A stretch of DNA of 9,360 bases from Phycisphaerales bacterium (GCA_003520025.1 DOVP01000208.1:1-9360), one strand, 5' to 3'. Positions 1 through 6,882 are shown, counted from the stretch's first letter. The notes: a model not told the origin generated them from the sequence alone. Made by a program: numbers and translations.

Positions 1-1
1 C

Positions 2-163
2 TGCGCCACCGAACTGGGCTACTGTGAGGAGATCCTGCAAAGCGGCACGGGTGCCCAGATGCAGCGGCGGATTCTGGAGAAGACGAATGAGCCGGCTGAG
101 GTCGTCCGCTCGCTGCTCTCCGCCACAGGTGAGCCGTGGCAGTCAGATGTTGCCTGCGAGTGA
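2..163 (+). CDS. C-terminal fragment of a GCS2/YbdK-like carboxylate-amine ligase (partial)
   Basis: This frame is open from the left edge and ends at TGA 161-163, giving 53 residues of a protein whose start lies outside the window. The fragment contains EILQSGTGAQMQRRILEKTN followed by a helix ending VVRSLLSAT. This resembles the C-terminal end of the glutamate-cysteine ligase type 2 / YbdK family, where a GTGA-x-RQ-type segment is followed by a short 'tgdlravv' helix. Members ligate glutamate to cysteine or to another amine using ATP, but the catalytic part is not visible, so the substrate cannot be judged. The tail overlaps the 3' end of tmk, on the opposite strand, by 21 bases. The reading frame looks genuinely coding: it is GC-rich at third positions and reads as an amphipathic helical protein. 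The family assignment rests on a short stretch recalled from memory and is moderate at best. Confidence 0.5.
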   Translation, partial: CATELGYCEEILQSGTGAQMQRRILEKTNEPAEVVRSLLSATGEPWQSDVACE

Positions 164-790
164 TCCGGACAGTTTCTTCTCGATCGCATCCATCGCCGTC
201 CGATGCACCGAATCCTCGTCCCCGGTCGCATCGATGAGCAGAACATGGTCTGGATCACGCTTGGCAAGTTGGTGGTAGCCGCTGCGGACGCGGCGATGGA
301 ACTCAGCCCCCTTTTGCTCCATGCGGTCGAGCAGGGGATTCAGTCGTTTCGCAGCAGTGGCCTCATCGACGTCGAAGATGACATTGAGATCGGGCATGCG
401 GTGCCCGGTGGCCACGGCAGCGACCTCCATGATCTCCTGCATGGGAAGTCCGCCCGCCATGCCTTGATATGCGCAGGTGGAGGCGACAAAGCGATCCGCG
501 AGCACCAAATCACCGCGGGCCAGTGCTGGTGCCACAAATTGTTCAACCAGTTGCGAGCGACTCGCCATATACAGCATCATCTCGCACCGCACGGTCATGT
601 CGGTATTGGTTGGATCGAGCAGCACCTGCCGAATCTGCTCGCCAACCGACGTGCCGCCGGGTTCGCGAACCTCGACTACGCCAAGGCCTCCAGCTCTGGC
701 GAAGGCTGCAAACCGGGCCATCTGAGTAGACTTTCCGGACCCGTCAGGGCCCTCGAACGCGATAAATTTCCCTCGCAGCAGTTGGTGCAT
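143..790 (-). CDS. tmk: Thymidylate kinase
   Basis: Thymidylate kinase phosphorylates dTMP to dTDP with ATP in the cytoplasm, an essential step in dTTP supply. From the ATG at 790 the protein has 215 residues, close to the usual 205-215. The P-loop is GPDGSGKST (residues 14-22), the dTMP-side REPGGT is at 42-47, the ASRSQ segment at 76-80, and the DRF version of the DR(Y/F/H) motif at 99-101. A lid with DRMEQKGAEFHRRVRSGY spans 155-172. The P-loop lacks the arginine of the human-type enzyme and the lid is arginine-rich, which fits a bacterial type II enzyme. An in-frame TTG at 826 would add 12 residues (TGAAPEPTLPI plus the start). I prefer the ATG because the family homology begins right after it; neither start has a good ribosome binding site. 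The 3' end overlaps the convergent left-hand gene by 21 bases, and the 5' end faces the divergent zinc-ribbon gene. Confidence 0.95.
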   Translation of the reverse strand: MHQLLRGKFIAFEGPDGSGKSTQMARFAAFARAGGLGVVEVREPGGTSVGEQIRQVLLDPTNTDMTVRCEMMLYMASRSQLVEQFVAPALARGDLVLADRFVASTCAYQGMAGGLPMQEIMEVAAVATGHRMPDLNVIFDVDEATAAKRLNPLLDRMEQKGAEFHRRVRSGYHQLAKRDPDHVLLIDATGDEDSVHRTAMDAIEKKLSGSLAGNI

Positions 791-853
791 GATTGGAAGT
801 GTCGGCTCTGGAGCCGCCCCGGTCAATCGGCTGGTGGAGATACCATCGCTCCT

Positions 854-1309
854 ATGCGGGTCATTCTACGCAACCTCAACCACGAGCAACTCGGCACCAT
901 CGAACTGGTCCCCGCTGAAACACCGTCCAAGGTGGAAACCGATCTCGGCCGCGTGGTTTTCCTCGACTGGGAGCGATCCCAAGATGACGAAGGACACCTG
1001 CGGCGATGCCTCTCCTGCGGAGGCGACACGCTCTACCGACACCGCCGGTTTCCGCAAATCACCGGATTTATCGCAGTACTCGCGCTGGCGCTTGGCCTCG
1101 GCGGCATACTCGGCCTCGCGACCGGATGGCCTGTGTTCATCGCCATGCTCATCGTCCTGACGCTGGACATCGCCATCCTCTTCCTCTCGCCGGAGACACT
1201 GGAGTGTTACCGGTGCCGCTCGTCCTTCCGCAATCTGGACATCGCCCGCTACCACGAACGGTGGGATCGCGGCGTTGCCGCCAGATTCAGCGATCCTTCT
1301 TCCGCCTGA
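854..1309 (+). CDS. Zinc-ribbon membrane protein of unknown function (planctomycete-type)
   Basis: This is a 151-residue protein from ATG 854 to TGA 1309. It begins with an acidic, soluble N-terminus (about 1-50). A CLSC pair (C52, C55) follows, then two hydrophobic segments at about 69-89 and 93-112, and then a CYRC pair (C118, C121). The two CxxC knuckles sit on either side of a membrane hairpin, so they would lie on the same face and could together form one zinc ribbon. The LGRVVFLDW phrase and the RCLSCGGD and CYRCRSSFR segments resemble an uncharacterised conserved protein I associate with Planctomycetota; no function is known to me. A GGAG at 836-839 lies 14 bases before the ATG, which is rather far. 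The gene is divergent from tmk (63-base gap to the tmk ATG), and its last 23 bases overlap the 3' end of ubiB. A much longer upstream extension is open in this frame but runs antisense through tmk and is not credible. Confidence 0.8.
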   Translation: MRVILRNLNHEQLGTIELVPAETPSKVETDLGRVVFLDWERSQDDEGHLRRCLSCGGDTLYRHRRFPQITGFIAVLALALGLGGILGLATGWPVFIAMLIVLTLDIAILFLSPETLECYRCRSSFRNLDIARYHERWDRGVAARFSDPSSA

Positions 1310-2978
1310 GCTTCGTCCAGAGATTCTCAAGCAGGATCAGGAATGCGAAGATGAAGGATACGAGGAATCCAATGAAGCCGATCCAGCCCAGTGCGGAAGT
1401 CTTCCCCGCCGACGAAGCCAGGACCAGCACGGAGGACGCCATGATCATCGCCGCGACCAGAATGGAATAGGACAACTGGCGGCTTGAGTGGAAGACCGTT
1501 CGTTCGAGCGTTTGGAATCCATCGACGTCGAGTCCGATCTTGAACTTGTTGCCGCCGAGCCGATCGAGAATCGTCGTCAATCGACCAGGCATCCGCTCCG
1601 ACAAGGTCAGCCACTTCCCGGCATTGCGTTTGAATCGACCCTTGATGACCTTGAACGAGTATTGCTGCTTGACCAACTTTTCAACATGTGGGCGGGCAAA
1701 CCCCAAAAGATCGAACTCAGGATCGATCTCCTCTGCCACGCCTTCGATCGTAGTCAGGGCCTTGATCATGAGCACGATGTCGGCAGGACATTGAAGCCGG
1801 TGCTTCCGAAGGCCATCCGTAAAGGCCCGCAACATGGAGGCCATGTCGAGCCGTTCGAAGGACACCCCTGTGAACTGGTCGAGGAAGTCATGCAGATCTC
1901 GTCGCAACGATCTGGGATCCACCTGATCTTCATCGACTTGGCCGAGAGCGAGAAAGGCCTCATAGAACTTGTCTATATCGCTCGAGGCGATCCCGTGAAT
2001 CAGATTGGCCAGATCCGTCACCGTCTCACGATCCACGCGACCGGCCATGCCGCAGTCAATGAAGCACAGCCGTCCATCGTCCATCAGAAACAAGTTTCCC
2101 GGATGCGGATCGGCGTGGAAGAACCCGACATCGAGTACCTGTCGCAGAATGGTGTAGGCCCCGTTTCGGACGAGCATCTCACGTTGTTGATCGCTCAGGC
2201 CGGCCGATCTCCAGTTGGTGAGTTGAACGCCCTTGATTTCTTCGAGGCCAAGCACGCGTCGCCGCGTGATCTGCCAGTACACCTCCGGAAACCATGCCTG
2301 CTCGCCTTCTTCGAGATTGGAGCGAAACAGATCTGTGTTCCGCCCCTCGTGCACAAAATCCAACTCGTAACCAATCGCCTCAGAGAACTCCTCCACGACA
2401 CTGACGGGGTCGAAAGGAAGATCTTCAGAATGCCGCGCCACCCAATCGGCCACCGCCTCCAGAATCTCGACATCCGCTCGAATCACACGTTCGATGCCTG
2501 GTCGCAGCACCTTGAGCACGACTGGCTGGCTGCCCTCACGCAGCACCGCTCGGTGCGCCTGCGCCATCGAAGCGGCCGCCATGGGTTCTTCATCGAGCGA
2601 CTCAAAGAGTTCGTGCAAATCCCCGAGATCATCCTCAAGCTGCGGCTTTATCTTCGACCAAGGAACTGGCGGAACCTCAGCCTGTAGTTTTTGAAGTTCT
2701 GTGATGTAGTCCGGGGGAAGAATGTCCGGCCGCGTACTCAGAATCTGCCCGAGTTTGATAAAGGTTGGACCGAGTTCCTCAAGCGCCATCCTGAGACGCT
2801 CGGGTCTACTCGCCGTCTCCGTTTCGGCTGCTGCGCCACGAGAGAAGAGCCGCTGCCCCTTCTCAAGAAGCAAATCAAGTTTGGCGTCTTCAAAGAACTC
2901 ACGGAACCCAAACTTCACGAGAATCGAGAGGATCTCGCGGTAGCGGTTGGCGTGTCGAACAAGTTGAAGGACCGACAT
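1287..2978 (-). CDS. ubiB: UbiB/ABC1/ADCK-family kinase-like protein
   Basis: UbiB-family proteins are atypical protein-kinase-like ATPases needed for ubiquinone biosynthesis or lipid/quinone homeostasis at the inner membrane. The 563-residue length is typical. The family-specific KxGQ motif appears as FIKLGQILSTRPDILPP (K75, G77, Q78). The alanine-rich loop replacing the usual glycine-rich loop is AAASMAQAH (134-142), and the ATP-site lysine is probably K156 in VVLKVLRPG. The catalytic loop is HADPHPGN (288-295), and the metal-binding motif is IDCGMAG (D308). The DCG in place of DFG also occurs in E. coli UbiB, so it is not a defect. Two hydrophobic segments near the C-terminus (about 503-523 and 528-551) would anchor it in the membrane, followed by a basic tail. 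It lies 10 bases downstream of the helicase stop on the same strand, suggesting cotranscription. No clear Shine-Dalgarno precedes the ATG. Whether the organism makes ubiquinone or menaquinone cannot be told from here. Confidence 0.93.
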   Translation of the reverse strand: MSVLQLVRHANRYREILSILVKFGFREFFEDAKLDLLLEKGQRLFSRGAAAETETASRPERLRMALEELGPTFIKLGQILSTRPDILPPDYITELQKLQAEVPPVPWSKIKPQLEDDLGDLHELFESLDEEPMAAASMAQAHRAVLREGSQPVVLKVLRPGIERVIRADVEILEAVADWVARHSEDLPFDPVSVVEEFSEAIGYELDFVHEGRNTDLFRSNLEEGEQAWFPEVYWQITRRRVLGLEEIKGVQLTNWRSAGLSDQQREMLVRNGAYTILRQVLDVGFFHADPHPGNLFLMDDGRLCFIDCGMAGRVDRETVTDLANLIHGIASSDIDKFYEAFLALGQVDEDQVDPRSLRRDLHDFLDQFTGVSFERLDMASMLRAFTDGLRKHRLQCPADIVLMIKALTTIEGVAEEIDPEFDLLGFARPHVEKLVKQQYSFKVIKGRFKRNAGKWLTLSERMPGRLTTILDRLGGNKFKIGLDVDGFQTLERTVFHSSRQLSYSILVAAMIMASSVLVLASSAGKTSALGWIGFIGFLVSFIFAFLILLENLWTKLRRKKDR

Positions 2979-2988
2979 GGCGGGAATA

Positions 2989-4380
2989 CTACTCGCTTGA
3001 CTCCGGAGGCCTCACGCCACGCCCTGGCTTCTGATCTTTGTCGATCGGCCGCGACGCACGCTTACGACGGCCAGGGCCAGGTCGCTTGCGGGTCTCGTGC
3101 CTCGCATCAAAGCCGCCACCCGGCTTTCCGCCGGCCCCACGCCCGGATCGGGGTTTCTGCACCTTGCTCGGCCTGAATCCCTCCACCCGCGCAGGGTCTA
3201 CTCGCACGCCGGCAGCAGGAGCCATGGTGTACCAGAGGTCGAGGTCGCGATCCCACAAGAAGGTCCACGCGGTGCCGCGTTTTTTCGTGCCGTGCGAAGC
3301 GCGGCCCGCTCGGTGAACGAGATCCTCAGCGGTGTTGGGTAGATCGTAATTCACCACAGTCCGGACACCTTCAATGTGCAAGCCGCGACTGCCGACATCG
3401 GTAGAGACAAGTACGTCGAGTTCGCCCTTGGAGAATGCTTCGAGTGCCCGACGACGCTGCGGCTGCGAGCGATCTGCGTGGAGTTGGCCCGCCTTCAGTC
3501 CATGCCGAGCAAGCGCCGCCGCCACCCAGCCTGTTCGCCTCTTGGTGCGACAGAACACCAACGTTCGGCCCGCCTCCCGCTGCTCCAGCAAGTACAGCAG
3601 CAAGTCGATGCGATCGCTTGGGTGCACCATCGTCACATGCTGCTCCACGTGCGTCGCGGCAGTCGTATGTGGATGAGTCTCTATTCGAACCGGACCCGAC
3701 AGGTGCCGCTCGATCAGTTTCTCCGCCTCACGGGGCATCGTGGCCGTGAACAGCAGTGTCTGCCGCTTGCTGGGCATGTGGCTGAGGATCTTTCCGACTT
3801 GCGGCGAGAAACCCATGTCGAACATCCGATCAGCCTCGTCGATCACAACGGTTTGAATGAAACTCGGATCGAGTGCTTCGTGCCCGATCAGATCCAGCAG
3901 ACGGCCCGGTGTCCCGACGAGCAGGTCGATGCCACCGGCGAGCATTTGGATCTGTGGATCGATCGGTGTCGTGCCTACGGCGATACCCGAGCGAAGCACC
4001 GTCCCGGAGGCCAACTTCGCTGCAACGGCTCCGGTCTGGTCGGCAAGTTCCCGGGTCGGGCATACGACGAGCCCTCGCAGCCGCTCATTCGACGCGAGTG
4101 TCGAGCCCTTGGCGGGCCGATCGACCAGAATCCGCTGAAGCACCGGCAGCAGGAAGGCAAGCGTCTTGCCGCTGCCGGTCTCGGCCAGCGAGACGACGTC
4201 ACGCCCTGCCAGAATGGTCGGTATGACCTGCCCCTGCACCGCCCGTGGATGCCTGATCCCCTGCCGCTCGAGCAATGCCACGAACTGCGGCCCGACGCCC
4301 ATCGCGGCGAAGGAGTCATCGTTCGATAATCTCCCCTTTTTTTCCGAGGTTTTCTGGTCGCGGGCCGGAGTCGGTGCCAT
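2989..4380 (-). CDS. DEAD-box ATP-dependent RNA helicase
   Basis: This is a 463-residue RNA-unwinding ATPase of the bacterial RhlE/CsdA/SrmB type, probably acting in ribosome assembly or RNA turnover. Visible motifs are: Q-motif region HPRAVQGQVIP (44-54), motif I AETGSGKT (66-73), Ia PTREL (108-112), Ib TPGR (157-160), DEAD (181-184), TAT in place of SAT (212-214), IV LVFCRTKR, and V STDVGSRGLHI (326-336). Motif VI is HRAGRASHG, where the usual form is HRIGRTGR, so its final arginine is histidine (H363). The last 70 or so residues are a basic, glycine- and arginine-rich tail, common in RhlE-like proteins and probably RNA-binding. I chose the ATG at 4380 (MAPTPARDQ). The frame is open up to 4671, but that extension would run through a terminator hairpin and has no recognisable homology. 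Other in-frame starts at 4413 and 4434 are possible. The gene probably forms an operon with ubiB. Confidence 0.92.
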   Translation of the reverse strand: MAPTPARDQKTSEKKGRLSNDDSFAAMGVGPQFVALLERQGIRHPRAVQGQVIPTILAGRDVVSLAETGSGKTLAFLLPVLQRILVDRPAKGSTLASNERLRGLVVCPTRELADQTGAVAAKLASGTVLRSGIAVGTTPIDPQIQMLAGGIDLLVGTPGRLLDLIGHEALDPSFIQTVVIDEADRMFDMGFSPQVGKILSHMPSKRQTLLFTATMPREAEKLIERHLSGPVRIETHPHTTAATHVEQHVTMVHPSDRIDLLLYLLEQREAGRTLVFCRTKRRTGWVAAALARHGLKAGQLHADRSQPQRRRALEAFSKGELDVLVSTDVGSRGLHIEGVRTVVNYDLPNTAEDLVHRAGRASHGTKKRGTAWTFLWDRDLDLWYTMAPAAGVRVDPARVEGFRPSKVQKPRSGRGAGGKPGGGFDARHETRKRPGPGRRKRASRPIDKDQKPGRGVRPPESSE

Positions 4381-4485
4381 AGTTGCATACTCATGCTCGG
4401 GCACCCAGACCATTCTGACCACCGCCACACGCATTCTACGTGCCGTGGCCGGTACGCCCATACTTCGACGCCGCGCGTCATCGCC

Positions 4486-4611
4486 ATGCCGAGAACGACG
4501 AATCCGTCGCAGGCGTGGCTCAATGGCCTGACGTACGTCATGTGTCTTGGCACCGCCACCTGCTGCCGCATCTTCACCGCGGTTACAAAGGGGCTCGCCC
4601 GAGGAGACTGA
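4486..4611 (+). CDS. Possible small ORF (41 residues) before a terminator
   Basis: This short frame runs from ATG 4486 to TGA 4611 in the gap between the divergent helicase and the 227-residue unknown gene. The peptide starts polar and basic (MPRTTNPSQ), continues with a moderately hydrophobic segment (residues 10-33) with three cysteines, and ends basic (TKGLARGD). Its third codon positions are mostly G or C, like the real genes here. A strong plus-strand terminator begins 29 bases after the stop, so something on this strand is probably transcribed through here. Against it, there is no convincing ribosome binding site, the frame is very short, and I do not recognise a family. An upstream in-frame ATG at 4393 would add a histidine-rich stretch that looks non-coding. 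A small RNA is an equally good reading of the same evidence. Confidence 0.3.
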   Translation: MPRTTNPSQAWLNGLTYVMCLGTATCCRIFTAVTKGLARGD

Positions 4612-4640
4612 GGAACTCGATTCCAAGGAACCCACCTGCG

Positions 4641-4670
4641 ACGCCCCGCCACAAAGCGGGGCGTCTTTCA
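4641..4670 (+). terminator. Intrinsic (Rho-independent) terminator, plus strand
   Basis: A perfect 9-base-pair stem is formed by ACGCCCCGC (4641-4649) and GCGGGGCGT (4656-4664), with a CACAAA loop and a T-rich tract (CTTTCATTTTATAT) straight after it. Read on the minus strand, the stem is followed by CGCAGGTGGG with no T-run, so it works only for rightward transcription. The only rightward frame just upstream is the doubtful small ORF ending at 4611. Confidence 0.82.
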
Positions 4671-4697
4671 TTTTATATCTGATCTCAACACACCAAC

Positions 4698-4702
4698 AAG
4701 GA
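4698..4702 (+). promoter_or_regulatory. Ribosome binding site of the 227-residue unknown gene
   Basis: AAGGA lies nine bases before the ATG at 4712. It decides the start of the downstream gene: the frame is open back to 4547 through the terminator hairpin, but only this ATG has a well-spaced Shine-Dalgarno sequence. Confidence 0.65.
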
Positions 4703-4711
4703 CACTTTCAA

Positions 4712-5395
4712 ATGCCCCCCTCCTCACATGGGAACCCCTCCGGCAACGAGCCCCTGACTCCTTCTCCTCTGGGTCCGGGCTTCGGTCTGGCCGCAATGCT
4801 CGCCACACGATCGCTCACCACGATCCGTGGCGAGCATGCGGTCGGCGGTTGGGCGCGTGGACTGTCTGCCCAAAACCTTGTCGAAGGACTTGAGGCCACC
4901 CCCTCCGCCTCGTATCTGTTCGACGATCATCGAGTTGCGTCAACTCGATCACGACTCCATGTGGGCAGCGCGAAGTGGATCTGCCGGGTCCACGGACCGA
5001 TCGAACCGCGTGACGGGCGGGCCATCTGTGCCGCTGTCGCGCGGGGCGACGATCCGCTGGACTTCGAGATTCGCGCGGACCTGCACCTCGTCACGCACCT
5101 CGACGGCATCAAGTTCTCCACAACTGACGACGAGGCCGTACTCGCCATAGCCGCCACGTTGCTGCGCCATCACGCCGCCGATGCCCTGCGTCGTCGGCCA
5201 CGGGACATCGCCGCCCCCGAACTCGATGTCACCGCTGCCCTGCTTGGACGCGATGGTCTGTCACTGCGAGGACTCGAAACGCAGGTCTACCCGGGTTTCC
5301 TCGACATCGGCATTGCCGGAGTGTCACGGGAAGCAAGTCCCGCCAGCCAAAGCGTCATCTACGATCGCGTAACAGGAGCGTGGCATACCGAGTAG
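4712..5395 (+). CDS. Hypothetical protein of unknown family
   Basis: This is a 227-residue protein I do not recognise. The first 25 or so residues are rich in proline, serine and glycine and look disordered. A mixed, soluble-looking domain follows with no membrane helix and no clear signal peptide. Recognisable stretches are SAKWICRVHGPIEPRDGRAICAAVARGDDPLDFEIRADL-like alternating segments (about 87-124), HLVTHLDGIKFSTTDDEAVLAIAATLLRHH (125-154, a strand then a helix), and a C-terminal half ending in VIYDRVTGAWHTE. None matches a catalytic motif I know. The start is set by AAGGA nine bases upstream, and a terminator lies just before the gene, so it probably has its own promoter. The AtoE-type transporter follows 104 bases downstream on the same strand, separated by a long inverted repeat. 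Codon use looks like that of its neighbours. The gene call is good; the function is unknown. Confidence 0.75.
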   Translation: MPPSSHGNPSGNEPLTPSPLGPGFGLAAMLATRSLTTIRGEHAVGGWARGLSAQNLVEGLEATPSASYLFDDHRVASTRSRLHVGSAKWICRVHGPIEPRDGRAICAAVARGDDPLDFEIRADLHLVTHLDGIKFSTTDDEAVLAIAATLLRHHAADALRRRPRDIAAPELDVTAALLGRDGLSLRGLETQVYPGFLDIGIAGVSREASPASQSVIYDRVTGAWHTE

Positions 5396-5417
5396 GAAGC
5401 GGCTTCGCCGAAGGGAT

Positions 5418-5480
5418 CAGGTCCCGCCCGGGGCAACGATGCTCATCCGCCCTTTGGCATATTTCCCCGGGCGGTACCTG
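5418..5480 (+). repeat. Long imperfect inverted repeat / hairpin ahead of the transporter gene
   Basis: CCGCCCGGGG (5424-5433) pairs perfectly with CCCCGGGCGG (5465-5474). Beyond one C/T mismatch the stem continues as CAGGT (5418-5422) with ACCTG (5476-5480). Within the 31-base loop, ATGC (5439-5442) can pair with GCAT (5457-5460), giving a second, smaller stem. It lies in the 104-base gap between the unknown gene and the transporter. There is no T-run after it, so it is not a standard intrinsic terminator. It could be a structured leader of the transporter mRNA, a processing site, or a Rho-linked or bidirectional stop. I could not match it to a known riboswitch class. Confidence 0.7.
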
Positions 5481-5499
5481 GCCCCATTACCCTTCACTC

Positions 5500-6882
5500 A
5501 TGATCCAACGCATCGGCAGCATGGTGACGGCGGTGTTCAGACGCATCGTTCCGGACCCGCTAGTCATCGCGATCGTGTTGACGATCGGGGTGTTCATCGC
5601 AGCGGTGGTGTGGGGGCGGTTTCCAGAGGAGGTCGGCGGGCCGATCGATCGCAGCGTGTGGCTGCTCGATGCATGGCGGGGTGGGAGCGGACTGTGGAAG
5701 TTGCTGGCCTTTGCCATGCAGATGTGTCTGATCCTGCTTGGAGGTCACATACTGGCAGAAGCACCACCGGTCCGGCGAATACTTCGCCGCATTGCGGACA
5801 TTCCAAGATCCGCCTCCGCCGCAGCCGCGCTTGTGGGAGTCGTAGCCATGGTGCTTGGGATTGCCAACTGGGGGCTCGGCCTCATCGGCGGCGCTGTGCT
5901 GGCGCGGGAGACCGGACGATCACTCGCGCGGCGAGGTATCACCGCGCACTACCCACTGCTCGCAGCCGCGGGCTACACAGGGCTGCTCGTTTGGCACGGC
6001 GGCTTCTCGGGATCTGCGCCACTTACCATGACCACTACCGCGGGTGCTGAGAAGGTGCTTCCCAAAGCGATGGTCGGCGCGGACACGCTGGCACCTCTGA
6101 ACGCCACGATTCTCTCGCCATCCAACCTGCTGATCACCGGCGGGCTGCTGTTCATTGTGCCGATGCTGCTGTGGCTCATGTCGCCGAAGCAGAACGTGCA
6201 GACGATTGCAGCGTTCCTTCCCGACGAAACGAGTGAAACAAACAAGCGGTCCTCCATCGATACCTTCCCAGACTGGCTCAACCACACACGACTGATGACT
6301 ACCCTGCTCGGCCTGGCCCTGCTGGCTGCTGCGATCGGCTCGACGATCCACCACGGCATCGACCGCCTCGGTCTCAATGATGTCATCATGTACCTGCTCG
6401 CCGCAGCCTTATTGGTGCAGCAGTCTCCCGAATCCTTCATGCAAGCCGCCGCCCGCGCTGCAGCGGGCTGTGCTGGAATCATCGTGCAGTTCCCACTCTA
6501 TGCCGGCATCATGGGGCTCATGGTGGCCTCCGGTCTGGTGCAGATACTCACCAGCGGCATGCTCGAACTCGCATCACCAGAAACGCTGGAGTTCTGGACC
6601 ATGGTCTCGGCCGGCATCGTCAACCTGCTGGTCCCAAGCGGCGGCGGGCAGTGGGCGGTACAGGGACCGATTGCATTGAGCGCGGCGCAGGAGGCGGGTA
6701 TTGGAACCGGTCCCATGGTGATGGCGGTCGCTTACGGAGATGAACTCACCAACATGCTCCAGCCGTTCTGGGCCTTGCCGCTCCTTGCCGTTACCGGCGT
6801 TCGCGCACGTGATATCGTGGGCTACACCGCGATGGTCATGGTGGTCGCCGGTGGGTGGATATCGCTCTGGCTGCTGTTGTAG
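5500..6882 (+). CDS. AtoE-family short-chain fatty acid transporter
   Basis: This is a 460-residue integral membrane protein of the short-chain fatty acid transporter family (AtoE), which in E. coli is linked to acetoacetate and butyrate uptake. E. coli AtoE is about 440 residues. The sequence follows AtoE closely: IVPDPLVIAIVLT (16-28), WKLLAFAMQM (66-75), NWGLGLIGGA (123-132), WHGGFSGSAPL (165-175), QFPLYAGI (330-337), VPSGGGQWAVQGP (378-390) and QPFWALPLLAVTGVRARDI (421-439). About ten or more hydrophobic segments are visible. A hydrophilic stretch at 230-262 probably forms a central loop. The ATG at 5500 was chosen because homology starts within a few residues; ATG 5521 is the alternative and neither has a clear ribosome binding site. 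The frame is open upstream to a GTG at 5380, but that stretch is not membrane-like and crosses the hairpin. No ato-type CoA-transferase or thiolase gene is nearby, so the substrate is uncertain. The TAG stop touches the stop of the opposing NADH dehydrogenase gene. Confidence 0.9.
   Translation: MIQRIGSMVTAVFRRIVPDPLVIAIVLTIGVFIAAVVWGRFPEEVGGPIDRSVWLLDAWRGGSGLWKLLAFAMQMCLILLGGHILAEAPPVRRILRRIADIPRSASAAAALVGVVAMVLGIANWGLGLIGGAVLARETGRSLARRGITAHYPLLAAAGYTGLLVWHGGFSGSAPLTMTTTAGAEKVLPKAMVGADTLAPLNATILSPSNLLITGGLLFIVPMLLWLMSPKQNVQTIAAFLPDETSETNKRSSIDTFPDWLNHTRLMTTLLGLALLAAAIGSTIHHGIDRLGLNDVIMYLLAAALLVQQSPESFMQAAARAAAGCAGIIVQFPLYAGIMGLMVASGLVQILTSGMLELASPETLEFWTMVSAGIVNLLVPSGGGQWAVQGPIALSAAQEAGIGTGPMVMAVAYGDELTNMLQPFWALPLLAVTGVRARDIVGYTAMVMVVAGGWISLWLLL

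Larger units (their letters stand above)
4381..4711. other. Intergenic region between helicase and unknown gene
   Basis: These 331 bases separate the leftward helicase from the rightward 227-residue gene and must hold the promoters of both. I could not pick out a convincing -35/-10 pair for either. The T/A-rich stretch TTTTATATCT (4671-4680), just after the terminator, could include a -10-like element for the rightward gene, but no matching -35 is clear. The region also holds the plus-strand terminator and a possible small ORF. I looked for hallmarks of tmRNA, RNase P RNA, SRP RNA and tRNA and found none. Confidence 0.5.

Noticed and set aside
203..853. Long upstream extension of the zinc-ribbon gene frame (217 extra codons)
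   Set aside because: It runs antisense through tmk, has no homology, and the recognisable protein starts at the ATG at 854.
2052..2063. IDCG instead of IDFG in the UbiB-family protein as a possible loss of kinase function
   Set aside because: E. coli UbiB also has IDCG at this position, so it is normal for the family.
1488..2687. A 399-codon plus-strand open frame opposite ubiB
   Set aside because: It is a shadow of a GC-rich gene: the opposite strand carries an unmistakable UbiB with all motifs in order, while this translation shows no domain pattern.
3376..4329. A 317-codon plus-strand open frame opposite the helicase
   Set aside because: It is antisense to the conserved helicase core; the translation is rich in Arg, His and Cys with no family resemblance.
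4550..4640. A possible tRNA-like or tmRNA-like piece (GGAACTCGATTCC resembles a T-arm)
   Set aside because: The flanking bases do not form a five-pair T stem, and no acceptor stem, anticodon arm or tag-peptide region can be built.
4381..4671. A 97-residue N-terminal extension of the helicase
   Set aside because: It would start at the terminator hairpin and T-tract and shows no conserved sequence; the family's N-terminal region begins shortly after the ATG at 4380.
5380..5499. A 40-residue N-terminal extension of the transporter starting at GTG 5380, overlapping the unknown gene
   Set aside because: The extension is not membrane-like and runs through the inverted repeat, AtoE homology begins near 5500, and the AGGAG before the GTG is only one base away, too close to act as a ribosome binding site.
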